Positions 1 to 7,998 of a DNA stretch of 56,370 bases are shown here, one piece after another. Under the pieces are notes generated by a model. It was given only the letters and a program-made list of their open reading frames with translations, made no database searches and was not told the DNA's origin. This DNA comes from Bacillota bacterium. Its GTDB lineage: Bacteria; Bacillota; Clostridia; Clostridiales; Clostridiaceae. The stretch spans positions 1 through 56,370 of the forward strand of contig JAJXWJ010000013.1 of the NCBI GenBank assembly GCA_021781655.1, in the 5' to 3' direction. Both the position numbers and the translations under genes were made by a program. Positions within the stretch are counted from its first letter, which is position 1. Each line of letters begins with the position of its first letter.

Positions 1-134
1 TATCTTTTATAATTTGCTGTATTAACATTTGCTATATTATTTGCTATAACCTGACTATTTGTGTCAGCAGCTTCCATAGATTTTTTGATAAAATCATACA
101 CAAATTGACTTTGTGACATATTTCCTACATTCAT
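1..134 (-). CDS. flgB: Flagellar basal-body rod protein FlgB, N-terminal part (cut by window edge)
   Basis: Only the first 44 codons are present; the gene runs off the low-coordinate edge. The peptide contains the segment VIANNIANVNTANYKR, the N-terminal heptad-rich signature of flagellar rod proteins (ANNIAN...T.NYK), and its length before that motif fits FlgB rather than FlgC or FlgG. FlgB is the proximal rod subunit of the basal body, exported by the flagellar type III system. The start is an ATG at 134 preceded by GAGGTGAT. In related clostridia flgB opens the large flgB-flgC-fliE-fliF operon, which presumably continues outside the window. What is seen is the motif and start; the family is assigned from position and sequence. 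Confidence 0.85.
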   Translation of the reverse strand, partial: MNVGNMSQSQFVYDFIKKSMEAADTNSQVIANNIANVNTANYKR

Positions 135-236
135 TTTATCACCTCATAACAATATATTCGATAAAAACTATTACATTCCTTCTATTATTTTGTTTTTAAT
201 ACTTTTTTAATATTTTTTTTATTCATTTCCTATCGC

Positions 237-245
237 ATTATAACA
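237..245 (-). promoter_or_regulatory. Extended -10 promoter, probably for flgB
   Basis: On the minus strand this reads TGT followed by TATAAT, a perfect sigma-A -10 box with an extended TGn motif. No good -35 hexamer is seen at 16-18 bases, as is usual for extended -10 promoters. A start near 230 would give a leader of about 95 bases before flgB, an early (sigma-A) flagellar operon. The rest of 135-460 is AT-rich non-coding DNA with no open frame I would call, apart from the flagellin terminator. Confidence 0.5.
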
Positions 246-394
246 TAATTAGACAAAATACTCTATAACGTTTTCAGTTTTCAACATTATTTAAATTTAT
301 TTTAACACTTTATTAAAACTTTCCAATAATTATTTTCTTTTAAATATATTATAACAAAAATTTTTATTTTATCTACAGTTTTTTTCATTTTAAA

Positions 395-427
395 TAAAAA
401 AGACGATTGTTTAAGTCGCCTTTTTTT
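395..427 (-). terminator. Rho-independent terminator of the flagellin-like gene
   Basis: On the minus strand an AAAAAAGGCGA arm pairs with UCGUCUUUUUU around a short loop. The stem contains a G-U pair in the minus-strand RNA that would be an A-C mismatch in the plus-strand RNA, so the orientation is minus. It lies about 35 bases after the flagellin-like stop codon and separates it from the flgB promoter. Confidence 0.8.
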
Positions 428-460
428 GCAAAATATGATATTTTATATATTTTTTTAAAC

Positions 461-1285
461 TCATTTAACTTTACTCAAAATATTCAAAACCTGTTGTGGA
501 AAATTATTAGTTTGTGCCATCATAGCAATACCTGCTTGAACCAAAACACTTTGCTTAGAATATTCCATCATTTCAGATGCCACATCTGCATCCATTACAT
601 TGCTATCCCCGGTTTGTTCATCTGTATTTAATGCAGTATTATTAGAAATACTAGTGTTTAATCTATTTTCTATAGAGCCATAATTGCTATTTGCTGATCT
701 TATTGTTGCTAATGCTGTATTAACAGCATTAATTGTAGCACTAGGACCACCTGCTGCTGTTAAGTTTAAACTATTAAGGCCTAAGCCATTTGCCGTAAAA
801 TCATAAGTTGGAATAGAAACCGTATCTTTGTTATTTGCTCCTATTTGAGATTCAAGCGATCCTGTATGACTTCCATCTAAAAGATGTACATCATTAATAT
901 TAGTATTCTTTGCAATAGAGTCTATTCCATTAACTAGTGTTGAAACCTCCGACTGCATGTCGCTTATATCTGAAGAAGTATTTGTGCTATTTCCTGCCTG
1001 TACTGCTAGCTGCTGTATTCTTTGAAGCATATTTGTAATATTATTCAATCCACTTGAACTTGTTTGAACCAAACTTATATCATCTTGTGCATTTTCATTT
1101 GTTCTTTGAAGGGCTTTTATCTGCATATTAAACGTATTATCTTGTGCAACAGCATAAGGGTCATCCTTAGCACTATTTACTCTTAGCCCGGAAGAAATTT
1201 TAGCCATAGCAGAACTTTGAGCCTGTAAAGCACTTTCATAATTAACAAATATTTTATATGAAGCTAAATTACGTTGTACTATCAT
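461..1285 (-). CDS. Divergent flagellin-like protein (second flagellin)
   Basis: 274 residues with the flagellin D0/D1 architecture: an N-terminal helix pair with ISSGLRVNSAKDDPYAVAQD (matching the LSSGxRINxAxDDAAGLAIS region) and a C-terminal helix ending in MAQTNNFPQQVLNIL, close to the canonical ANQxPQxVLxLL. The central region is short, without D2/D3. The first 20 residues differ from the usual MIINHNLxALNA start, reading MIVQRNLASYKIFVNYESAL, and the internal motif has PYAVAQ where AAGLSIS is expected. The start is fixed by GGAGGTG five to seven bases upstream. It has its own sigma-D promoter and terminator. It could be a minor filament subunit or a junction/tip variant; it is also distantly like FlgL. 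It lies directly after the glycosylation island. Confidence 0.85.
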   Translation of the reverse strand: MIVQRNLASYKIFVNYESALQAQSSAMAKISSGLRVNSAKDDPYAVAQDNTFNMQIKALQRTNENAQDDISLVQTSSSGLNNITNMLQRIQQLAVQAGNSTNTSSDISDMQSEVSTLVNGIDSIAKNTNINDVHLLDGSHTGSLESQIGANNKDTVSIPTYDFTANGLGLNSLNLTAAGGPSATINAVNTALATIRSANSNYGSIENRLNTSISNNTALNTDEQTGDSNVMDADVASEMMEYSKQSVLVQAGIAMMAQTNNFPQQVLNILSKVK

Positions 1286-1315
1286 TTTTTCACCTCCGAC
1301 ACTTTTACTTATTTA

Positions 1316-1343
1316 TTATCGTTTAATTATATTTTAACTTTAG
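1316..1343 (-). promoter_or_regulatory. Sigma-D (sigma-28) promoter for the flagellin-like gene
   Basis: On the minus strand CTAAA (1339-1343), 16 bases, then ACGATAA (1316-1322). This fits the sigma-28 consensus CTAAA-N15/16-CCGATAT. The -10 ends about 30 bases before the ATG. The -35 lies just after the stop codon of the upstream aminotransferase gene. Confidence 0.8.
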
Positions 1344-1347
1344 GAAA

Positions 1348-2541
1348 TTATTTTGCATAATGCATAATAACTTTTGTAACAGCCTTAATTACATCCATAG
1401 CATCTTTATCTTTCATTTTAGGAAACAATGGTAAGGTTATTATTTTTTCATAAAGCTTTTCAGCTTCAATACATAGTCCTTTTTTATATCCAAGCTTTTC
1501 ATAATAAGGATGTAAATATACAGGTATGTAATGAACATTAACACCTATATTTTCAGCCTTAAGCGCTTCAAATATTTGTCTTCTATCCACTTTTAGTTTT
1601 TCAAGCTTTAATTTAATAATATATAAATGCCAACCTGAACTTGAAAACTTTTCTTCATAGGGCAAGGTTATATAAGCTTCTAAGTCTTTAAAATTATCAT
1701 TGTATATTTTAACTAGCTCTCTTCTTCTTTTAAGAAATCCATCTATTTTGTCCATCTGACTAATTCCTAAAGCACACTGCATATCCGTAATTCTGTAATT
1801 GTAACCTAAATCTATTTGCTCATAATACCAAGAGCCTTCATTTTTACTTAAAAACCTTTCATCTCTAGTTATAGCGTGGGTCCTAAACATACTTAGCTTG
1901 TCATAAAGTTTTTTATCATCAGTTACAACCATTCCCCCCTCTGCTGTAGTTATTGGTTTTACCGGATGAAAGCTAAAGGTAGTCATATGGGATACTGAAC
2001 CGATTTTTTTATTTTTATATTCGCTTCCCAGTGCATGAGCTGCATCTTCTATTACCGTAAGATTATATTTTGCAGCTATTTCCTTTATTTTATCTAGGTC
2101 AGCAGCCTGTCCTGTAAAATCTACAGGAATAATTGCTTTAGTTTTAGCAGTGATTTTTTGTTCGATTTTATTGGCATCTATATTATAAGTATTAGGATTT
2201 ATATCTACAAATACAGGTTTACCTTTGCAATAAAGCACGCAATTGCTTGAAGCAGCAAAGGTCATTGGAGTAACTATAACTTCATCTCCCTCACCTATTC
2301 CAGCTGCATAGCAGGCTGCATGAAGGGCAGCCGTTCCATTTGAAACAGCTACAGCATATTTTGCCCCTACAAAACTAGCTACCCTTTCTTCAAATGCCTT
2401 AACCGTAGGCCCTGTAGTTAAGTAGTCACCCTTAATAACCTTTACTACTGCCTCTATATCGCTATCATCAATACACTGACTACCATAAGATAGATATGTA
2501 TCTCTTGTAGGTTTTCCACCATTAATCGCTAATTCATCCAT
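1348..2541 (-). CDS. pseC: UDP-4-amino-sugar aminotransferase, PseC type
   Basis: 397-residue PLP-dependent aminotransferase of the DegT/DnrJ/EryC1 family. It has the PseC-like opening LSYGSQCIDDSDIEAVV, the TTGP...FE substrate-entry segment, the VIEDAAHALGSEY cofactor motif (Asp166) and the Schiff-base lysine in FSFHPVKPITTAEGGM (Lys195). PseC converts UDP-2-acetamido-2,6-dideoxy-4-keto-arabino-hexulose to the 4-amino altrosamine derivative, using glutamate, in CMP-pseudaminic acid synthesis. It is the last gene of the island, separated from the other Pse genes by a block of accessory transferases. The start ATG follows AGAAGGAGAAGG. Assignment to Pse rather than Leg or dTDP-sugar aminotransferase rests on these motifs and on the PseI-type synthase in the same run. 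Confidence 0.85.
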   Translation of the reverse strand: MDELAINGGKPTRDTYLSYGSQCIDDSDIEAVVKVIKGDYLTTGPTVKAFEERVASFVGAKYAVAVSNGTAALHAACYAAGIGEGDEVIVTPMTFAASSNCVLYCKGKPVFVDINPNTYNIDANKIEQKITAKTKAIIPVDFTGQAADLDKIKEIAAKYNLTVIEDAAHALGSEYKNKKIGSVSHMTTFSFHPVKPITTAEGGMVVTDDKKLYDKLSMFRTHAITRDERFLSKNEGSWYYEQIDLGYNYRITDMQCALGISQMDKIDGFLKRRRELVKIYNDNFKDLEAYITLPYEEKFSSSGWHLYIIKLKLEKLKVDRRQIFEALKAENIGVNVHYIPVYLHPYYEKLGYKKGLCIEAEKLYEKIITLPLFPKMKDKDAMDVIKAVTKVIMHYAK

Positions 2542-2553
2542 AACCTTCTCCTT

Positions 2554-3690
2554 CTATCCTTTTAATTCTAAAATATTAATATATAACTCATCATATTTTT
2601 TCATCATTTCCATCAAGGTAAATTCATTTTTAAATTTCTTATATGCATTTTCTATAACAGAAGTATTCCAATTTTTATCTTTAATTTTTAATAAAAGTTC
2701 ACTTAACGACGTAGCACTTTCACTTTCAAATAAATAGCCAGTTTTATTGTTTTCAATACATTCAGTAAAAGCGTTAATATCACTAGCAATAATAGGCACC
2801 CTTTCTCTAAAGCCTTCTAAAACCGTTATGCTAAAGCCTTCGCTTATAGATGTGAATAAAAGGTAATCAAATAATTTTATATACTTGTTTGCATCTTTTC
2901 TATAATTATAAAATTTCACTTTTCCATCTAGTTTATATTTTTTCACCTTATTTTGAAGGGATATTATATCTTCACCTTCTCCGATTAAAACAAAAAAATA
3001 CTTTATATCACTTGGAAGGCTAGATAATGCGTCTATTAAAAGCTCTTGGTTTTTTCTTTTACATATGGAACCTATTGAGCCAAATACTATATAACCATTG
3101 CTTTTGTATAAATTTATGTCGTTAATTATTTCGTCATCGAAATATTCGTTTTTTGAGTTATCTTCTATTCCATTATAAATAGTTGTTATTTTATTACAAC
3201 TTATACCTTTAGAAACCATAAGCTGCTTGTCACTTTTAGATACTGAAACTATTTTGTCTAAACCATTCATTATAGTAACGTCCATATTTTCCTGAACTAG
3301 CCTTTTATTTGTTCCCCAGCCATGCATAGTTTGAATAACAGGTATGTATTTTCCCATGCCAGCTCTAGCTATTATTCCAATCATAGCTGGAACTGCTGCA
3401 TGAGCATGAATTATATCAATATCTTCATTTATAATAATGTTTCTTACATCATCTACAGCTTTTAAATTAAGATATATATCTCTTTTAAAGGTGGAATCTA
3501 CCTTGGTTACTTTAATATTGGTTTTCATTAAAAAATCAATATATTCTTTATAATTACAATAGCCTGCTTCCTCAGCATCTGTTGTTACTACAAAAATATT
3601 GTTTCCTGCTTTATTTTGAAAAAAGGAAATATCTTTTATTATTTTTCCTGCTCCACCTTGAAGGTATGTTGTTATGTGTAGAATATTCAT
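2554..3690 (-). CDS. GT-B glycosyltransferase (GT4-like)
   Basis: About 378 residues of a two-domain GT-B enzyme. The N-terminal half starts MNILHITTYLQGGAG, with the HAHAAVPA and MHGWGTN stretches; the C-terminal half carries GSIGSICKRKNQELLIDAL, then SISEGFSITVLEGF, the E-x7-E nucleotide-sugar binding region typical of GT4. The frame is open upstream to 3765, but the first credible start is ATG 3690: it follows GGTGGTGAGA and restores the canonical N terminus. The upstream extension would overlap the preceding gene. It probably adds a sugar to flagellin glycan or a precursor in the cytoplasm; donor and acceptor cannot be told. Confidence 0.85.
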   Translation of the reverse strand: MNILHITTYLQGGAGKIIKDISFFQNKAGNNIFVVTTDAEEAGYCNYKEYIDFLMKTNIKVTKVDSTFKRDIYLNLKAVDDVRNIIINEDIDIIHAHAAVPAMIGIIARAGMGKYIPVIQTMHGWGTNKRLVQENMDVTIMNGLDKIVSVSKSDKQLMVSKGISCNKITTIYNGIEDNSKNEYFDDEIINDINLYKSNGYIVFGSIGSICKRKNQELLIDALSSLPSDIKYFFVLIGEGEDIISLQNKVKKYKLDGKVKFYNYRKDANKYIKLFDYLLFTSISEGFSITVLEGFRERVPIIASDINAFTECIENNKTGYLFESESATSLSELLLKIKDKNWNTSVIENAYKKFKNEFTLMEMMKKYDELYINILELKG

Positions 3691-3713
3691 TTTCTCACCA
3701 CCAAAAGATACTT

Positions 3714-4793
3714 TTATCTCATTACAATTTCTAAAATGTTGGGAGTACAAACAAAATAATTGCAAAACTCTTTAAACCCAAAGCTATTTAATGTAGCTGC
3801 TATATCAAAGTAATTTGCATAACTAAATACTAATATAAATATATTTTCTTTGTCTTCTTTTTTTAATATTTCTGGAGAAAATACTTTATAATTCTTTATT
3901 TCACTTCCTTGCAGCCTTTCATTTGTATCAACTAAATAGTCTATTTTAAAATCTATATATTTTAATGAACTTTCAAAACAATCTCCTGTTCCCCACGCAA
4001 TAACTTTATCCTTTTTTAACCACTCTTTATCCCAAATTTCAAGAAAATATTGTTTGCATTCATTAAAAGCTGCTAGATACAAATCTCTTTTTAAAAAACA
4101 ATTTAATTTCCCCCGTGTAGTAACACCACCCATCCTATATTTGATAAGTTTCCTGTCATAAAATGAAATATTACATCCTTTTTTAGTTAAGCTTAAATAT
4201 CTAGGATAATCCTCTAAATAAAAATACCTTTCGTCTAAATAACCATACCTTTCTATAAGCTTCCTTGAAAAGGGCGTATTAGAACCTGAAATAAAGGAGC
4301 CTTTGCACAATTGTTCGTAAAGATATTCTGGATTATTTTTTTTCAAAAATTCCACTTCTATTGGTCTAGGTAAAGTTTTAATGTACTTTGTCATTGTTTC
4401 ATCGTATACATCTTTATATCCCGTAAATATTAAACTGCCTGTACCTATGAAATATTTTACTACATCTTCCAAAACCTTATTGTCATAAAGCACATCATCA
4501 ATTGCTAAATAAAATATATAATCCCCACTGCTTAAAGAAATAGCTTTATTATAATTTTTTACTATTCCAAGATTAGTTTTGTTTTTACTGATAATTATAT
4601 TTTTAATATTTGCTTTCTTATTTTCATTAAAATAATCTAATATTTCATTTTCATTAAAATAATCACTGCAATCGTCACTTATTATAATTTCTATTTCGGT
4701 ATATGTTTGTTCTAAAATAGATTGAATACATTGTTTGTAATAGATTAGATTATTAAAAGTTAAAATTATTATAGAAATACATTTATTTTTCAT
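3714..4793 (-). CDS. GT2 glycosyltransferase with C-terminal Rossmann-like module
   Basis: 359 residues. Residues 1 to about 230 form a GT-A family 2 domain: SIIILTFNN at the start, EIIISDDCSD and FYLAIDD in the position of the DxD metal site, then GSFISGSN and EDYPRYLSL. From about residue 261 a separate module begins with VIAWGTGDCFESSL, then IDYLVDTNE and FSPEIL. The same module is found in the next six genes upstream, at the N or C terminus. The final DxD is weak (AIDD), so activity needs proof. The gene has its own GGAGAG site and lies within a tightly packed run. Very AT-rich. Confidence 0.75.
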   Translation of the reverse strand: MKNKCISIIILTFNNLIYYKQCIQSILEQTYTEIEIIISDDCSDYFNENEILDYFNENKKANIKNIIISKNKTNLGIVKNYNKAISLSSGDYIFYLAIDDVLYDNKVLEDVVKYFIGTGSLIFTGYKDVYDETMTKYIKTLPRPIEVEFLKKNNPEYLYEQLCKGSFISGSNTPFSRKLIERYGYLDERYFYLEDYPRYLSLTKKGCNISFYDRKLIKYRMGGVTTRGKLNCFLKRDLYLAAFNECKQYFLEIWDKEWLKKDKVIAWGTGDCFESSLKYIDFKIDYLVDTNERLQGSEIKNYKVFSPEILKKEDKENIFILVFSYANYFDIAATLNSFGFKEFCNYFVCTPNILEIVMR

Positions 4794-4808
4794 ATAAATC
4801 TCTCCAAA

Positions 4809-5831
4809 TTAAAACGAAATATATTCTTTTAAATTATTGTATCCATTTTTCTTTAAAAATTCTACTATTTCTATTCTGCCAGGCTCCGAAGCAACTATTA
4901 TTTTAATATTTTTATCTTTATATATTATATCTGGAGAATTTATAATCTTTCCATTCAATTTTGTTCCCCATTTACATTTATCACTATCAATAAATCCTTT
5001 TATTTTTATACCTTTTTCTGAAAATATATTTAAAAACCCACTTCCATAGCCACCTGCTCCCCAAATAAATATACTATCCTCATTTTTAAAATTTTTTTCA
5101 ATTTCTTCAGCCTTGATTTCATATAACTGGTTAAAAATTGATTTTAAATTTTTATTTGATACTTTTCCTGTTATTGAGTCATCAGAAACTCTTATATTTG
5201 CTAAAACTTCATTTATGTTAAACATTTTATAACCTTTTTTGTTTAAATTATAAAACAATTCATAATCCATAGAGGAGGTAAATTTAGAATTATATTTAAA
5301 ATCTTTTAATATATCTCTTCTAAACATTATTGTTGAGTTAATTATGCAGCAATAATATTTTAAGTATTCATTAACCTTTTCCAAGCTATTAATTTCAAAT
5401 AATTGTAGTTCAAAATTTTTTTTTATATTTTTAAATCTTAAACTTCCTTCTAAATCTTTTTCGCTGGTAAAGTAATTCACAAAACTTCCTACAACATGTA
5501 TTTCTTTGTTTTTATCTAAAAAATCCATTTCTTTTTCAAAACGATTCTGTATATAAATATCATCAGCATCTGCAATTGCTAAGTATTCACCATTTGCTAA
5601 ATTAATTCCTGTGTTTAATGCCATTGCAACACCACTGTTTTTATCTAAATTGTAAACTTTTACTCTTTTATCTTTTACTTCACTTAAGTAATAGCTAGTT
5701 TTATCCGTAGAGCCATCATTAACAATTATAAATTCAAAATCACTAAAGGATTGTTTTAAAATGCTTTCAATTGAAGCTTTTATATATTTTTCACCATTGT
5801 AAACTGCCATAACTACACTCAATTTACTCAT
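4809..5831 (-). CDS. GT2 glycosyltransferase with C-terminal Rossmann-like module
   Basis: 340 residues. The N-terminal GT-A domain is canonical: VVMAVYNGEKYIKASIESIL, FIIVNDGSTDKT (first Asp of the donor site), LAIADADDIY (DxD motif) and SSMDYELFYNL (the region of the catalytic base). The C-terminal module from about residue 252 reads FIWGAGGYGSGFL, then KGFIDSDKCKWGT and IIVASEPGRIEIVEFL, the same fold signature as in the neighbouring genes. AGGTGA precedes the ATG. The enzyme would use a UDP or dTDP sugar in the cytoplasm. The tail may bind a nucleotide or nucleotide-sugar; this is inference from the glycine-rich loop. Confidence 0.8.
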   Translation of the reverse strand: MSKLSVVMAVYNGEKYIKASIESILKQSFSDFEFIIVNDGSTDKTSYYLSEVKDKRVKVYNLDKNSGVAMALNTGINLANGEYLAIADADDIYIQNRFEKEMDFLDKNKEIHVVGSFVNYFTSEKDLEGSLRFKNIKKNFELQLFEINSLEKVNEYLKYYCCIINSTIMFRRDILKDFKYNSKFTSSMDYELFYNLNKKGYKMFNINEVLANIRVSDDSITGKVSNKNLKSIFNQLYEIKAEEIEKNFKNEDSIFIWGAGGYGSGFLNIFSEKGIKIKGFIDSDKCKWGTKLNGKIINSPDIIYKDKNIKIIVASEPGRIEIVEFLKKNGYNNLKEYISF

Positions 5832-5841
5832 ATTTCACCTA

Positions 5842-6954
5842 CTAACTCCATTTAATTTGATTATTTAGTAATTTTGTGAATTTTTTCGCACCTTTTTCAT
5901 TTAAATGAGCTACATCTCTAAAGTCTGATAAATCAAAAGCTTCACTTTTAAAATAATCATAAAGTTCAAATTTGTATTTTTCTTTAAAACTTAAAATGAT
6001 ACTATAAAATTCGTCTATTAATTTTTCAGAAAAATATTTATAATAGTACATGGTAACTGGACAAATTACTATTATAGGCTCAATTTTATATAACCTCAAT
6101 AAATCTAAATAATCTTTAAAAATTTGGATATTTTCTTTTACAGTTACAGGATAATTCTTATTTGAGTCAGTTATTGCTCTTACTTTTCCTATTTCCTCGT
6201 TTATCATTGTAATATTATTATCAATAATATATTTAAAATTTTCAACAAATAATTCCTGACTTAAATTTAAAAAAATTTCATTTTCTTCAGTAATATCAAA
6301 CAAATTCTTTATATCATTATTATGAATGGTTTTTAATATATTATAATATCTAATGGTTAAGTCAGATAAACATGACTTAGACATATCATATTGAAAACTA
6401 TAATAGCTAAGTGTAATAATAGCATATTTTAATGCTTTCACATTTATATTTTCAGTAAGTATTTTTTTTAAAATTTCATAATCAAAATATAAATCTTGAC
6501 TACCTAATGCAAAATTAAATGAAGGAACCTTTAGTAATTGTTGAATAATACCAACATCTGCATACGATAATCCTGTGATAATATTTTCATATTTTTCTTG
6601 CTTTATCGTATTATTAAAATTTTTATATTTTTCTTCAAACTCAAATGGATTATTATATAAAAAATAGTTAAAGTAAAAATATAGTTTTATTATTTTATGT
6701 TCAGGAATATTTAAAGCTTTTAACTGCTCAGCTATCTCTTTATAATATTGACTTGCTATTATAATATGCTTAAAACTATAGTTTATTATTTGACTTGGTG
6801 ATATAATTTTTTTGCCTTTTCTAAATTGCCCAATTTTATTTACATCATTATCTATATAAGCGTCAACTTCAATATCTTTTTTTAAAATTTTTTCTAATTT
6901 TGAACACCCATCACCAGTTCCAAATATCAATATACTATTTATCTCGCTATCCAT
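5842..6954 (-). CDS. Rossmann-like module fused to an SGNH-like domain
   Basis: 370 residues. Residues 8 to about 95 form the shared module: ILIFGTGDGCSKLEKIL, VDAYIDNDVNKIGQF, IIASQYYKEIAEQL. The rest resembles an SGNH/GDSL-type esterase or acyltransferase: GLSYADVGI would hold the nucleophilic Ser and LSDFRDVAHLNEKGAKKF the Asp-x-x-His pair near the C terminus. A close paralogue with the same order lies at 10349-11506. No signal peptide or membrane segment is visible, so it should act in the cytoplasm, perhaps adding or removing acetyl groups on a sugar. The SGNH assignment rests on short motifs and is tentative; the domain could also be a new family. Confidence 0.6.
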   Translation of the reverse strand: MDSEINSILIFGTGDGCSKLEKILKKDIEVDAYIDNDVNKIGQFRKGKKIISPSQIINYSFKHIIIASQYYKEIAEQLKALNIPEHKIIKLYFYFNYFLYNNPFEFEEKYKNFNNTIKQEKYENIITGLSYADVGIIQQLLKVPSFNFALGSQDLYFDYEILKKILTENINVKALKYAIITLSYYSFQYDMSKSCLSDLTIRYYNILKTIHNNDIKNLFDITEENEIFLNLSQELFVENFKYIIDNNITMINEEIGKVRAITDSNKNYPVTVKENIQIFKDYLDLLRLYKIEPIIVICPVTMYYYKYFSEKLIDEFYSIILSFKEKYKFELYDYFKSEAFDLSDFRDVAHLNEKGAKKFTKLLNNQIKWS

Positions 6955-6980
6955 ATTTATACTCCTAAAATCAACAATTT

Positions 6981-7997
6981 TTAAACTAAACTACAAAAAT
7001 CAATTATATATTTTTTATTAAGCTCTTTTAGTTTTTTAAACGCATCCTTTTCACCAAGACTTGTAGCAATAAAAATATAGTCATAGTCCAAATTTGCAAT
7101 TTCATTTGGATTATGAATCTTTAAATCATTAAATTCACCTTTTTTATATGTATCGATGTAACCAATAACATTTATATTATTCCTTTTTCTTATTATTTCA
7201 TATACTTTGACACCACCGATTCCACAGCCCCAAATTAAACATTTAATTTGTCTATTATTAATTAAATATTTATTGTATATATATTCAAACTTACAAGTTA
7301 TCACTTCGCACAAGGCAGCATTATTTAATAAATCTTTTGTAACACTTTTAGACATGTTATGCCTTCTTACGGTAAAAAGTTTTTTCTTTAATTTATGTAT
7401 TTTATATCCATTGTAAAGTGCTCTAAGCCACATCTCATAATCTTCTGTGGCAAAGAAGCTTTCATTATACAATAACTTTTTTATAACATCTGCTTTAAAC
7501 ATTACAGTTGGATGTGCAATAGCACACCTAGCTAGCAATATTTGTTCCACATTATTATCATCAAAATCAAAGTTATAATTTTTCTCACATTTATTTGCAT
7601 ATTCAATGTCATTATCCTCATCAATTACTTTTGTATATGTAGCTAAAATATCAGTATTCTCATTTTCCATCATATATTCTACTTGTTTCTCAAATCTATC
7701 AATATGACTAATATCATCTCCATCCATTCTAGCAATAAAATTTCCTCTACTAATTTTCACTCCATCATTTAAAGATACAGTAAAACCCTTATTAGCTCTT
7801 GATACTAATACAATTCTAGAATCCAGCTTAGCATATTTATGTATTACTTCAAAAGATTTGTCTGTTGAGCCATCATTAACAATAATGAACTCAAGGTTAT
7901 TATAAGTTTGATTTAAAATACTTTCTATAGCACTACTTAAATATTTTGAATCATTGTAAACACTCATTACAACAGAAACAAGTCCATTTTTTATCAT
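6981..7997 (-). CDS. GT2 glycosyltransferase with C-terminal Rossmann-like module
   Basis: 338 residues from ATG 7997, chosen because GGAGGAG lies four bases upstream and the protein then opens canonically (MIKNGLVSVVMSVYNDSKYL). The frame is open to 8021, but that would overlap the upstream gene. GT-A signatures: FIIVNDGSTDKS, ARMDGDDISH (DxD region), FATEDYEMWLRAL and RRHNMSKS. The tail from about residue 251 is the shared module: CLIWGCGIGGVKV, IGYIDTYKKGEF, YIFIATSLGEKDA. The SD overlaps the end of the preceding GT10-like gene, which implies translational coupling. Confidence 0.8.
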   Translation of the reverse strand: MIKNGLVSVVMSVYNDSKYLSSAIESILNQTYNNLEFIIVNDGSTDKSFEVIHKYAKLDSRIVLVSRANKGFTVSLNDGVKISRGNFIARMDGDDISHIDRFEKQVEYMMENENTDILATYTKVIDEDNDIEYANKCEKNYNFDFDDNNVEQILLARCAIAHPTVMFKADVIKKLLYNESFFATEDYEMWLRALYNGYKIHKLKKKLFTVRRHNMSKSVTKDLLNNAALCEVITCKFEYIYNKYLINNRQIKCLIWGCGIGGVKVYEIIRKRNNINVIGYIDTYKKGEFNDLKIHNPNEIANLDYDYIFIATSLGEKDAFKKLKELNKKYIIDFCSLV

Positions 7998-7998
7998 T

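Noticed and set aside
407-631. Plus-strand open frame over the flagellin-like gene, and other plus-strand frames across the window
   Set aside because: They overlap clear minus-strand genes, lack ribosome sites and encode no recognisable domain; they are shadows in an AT-rich genome.
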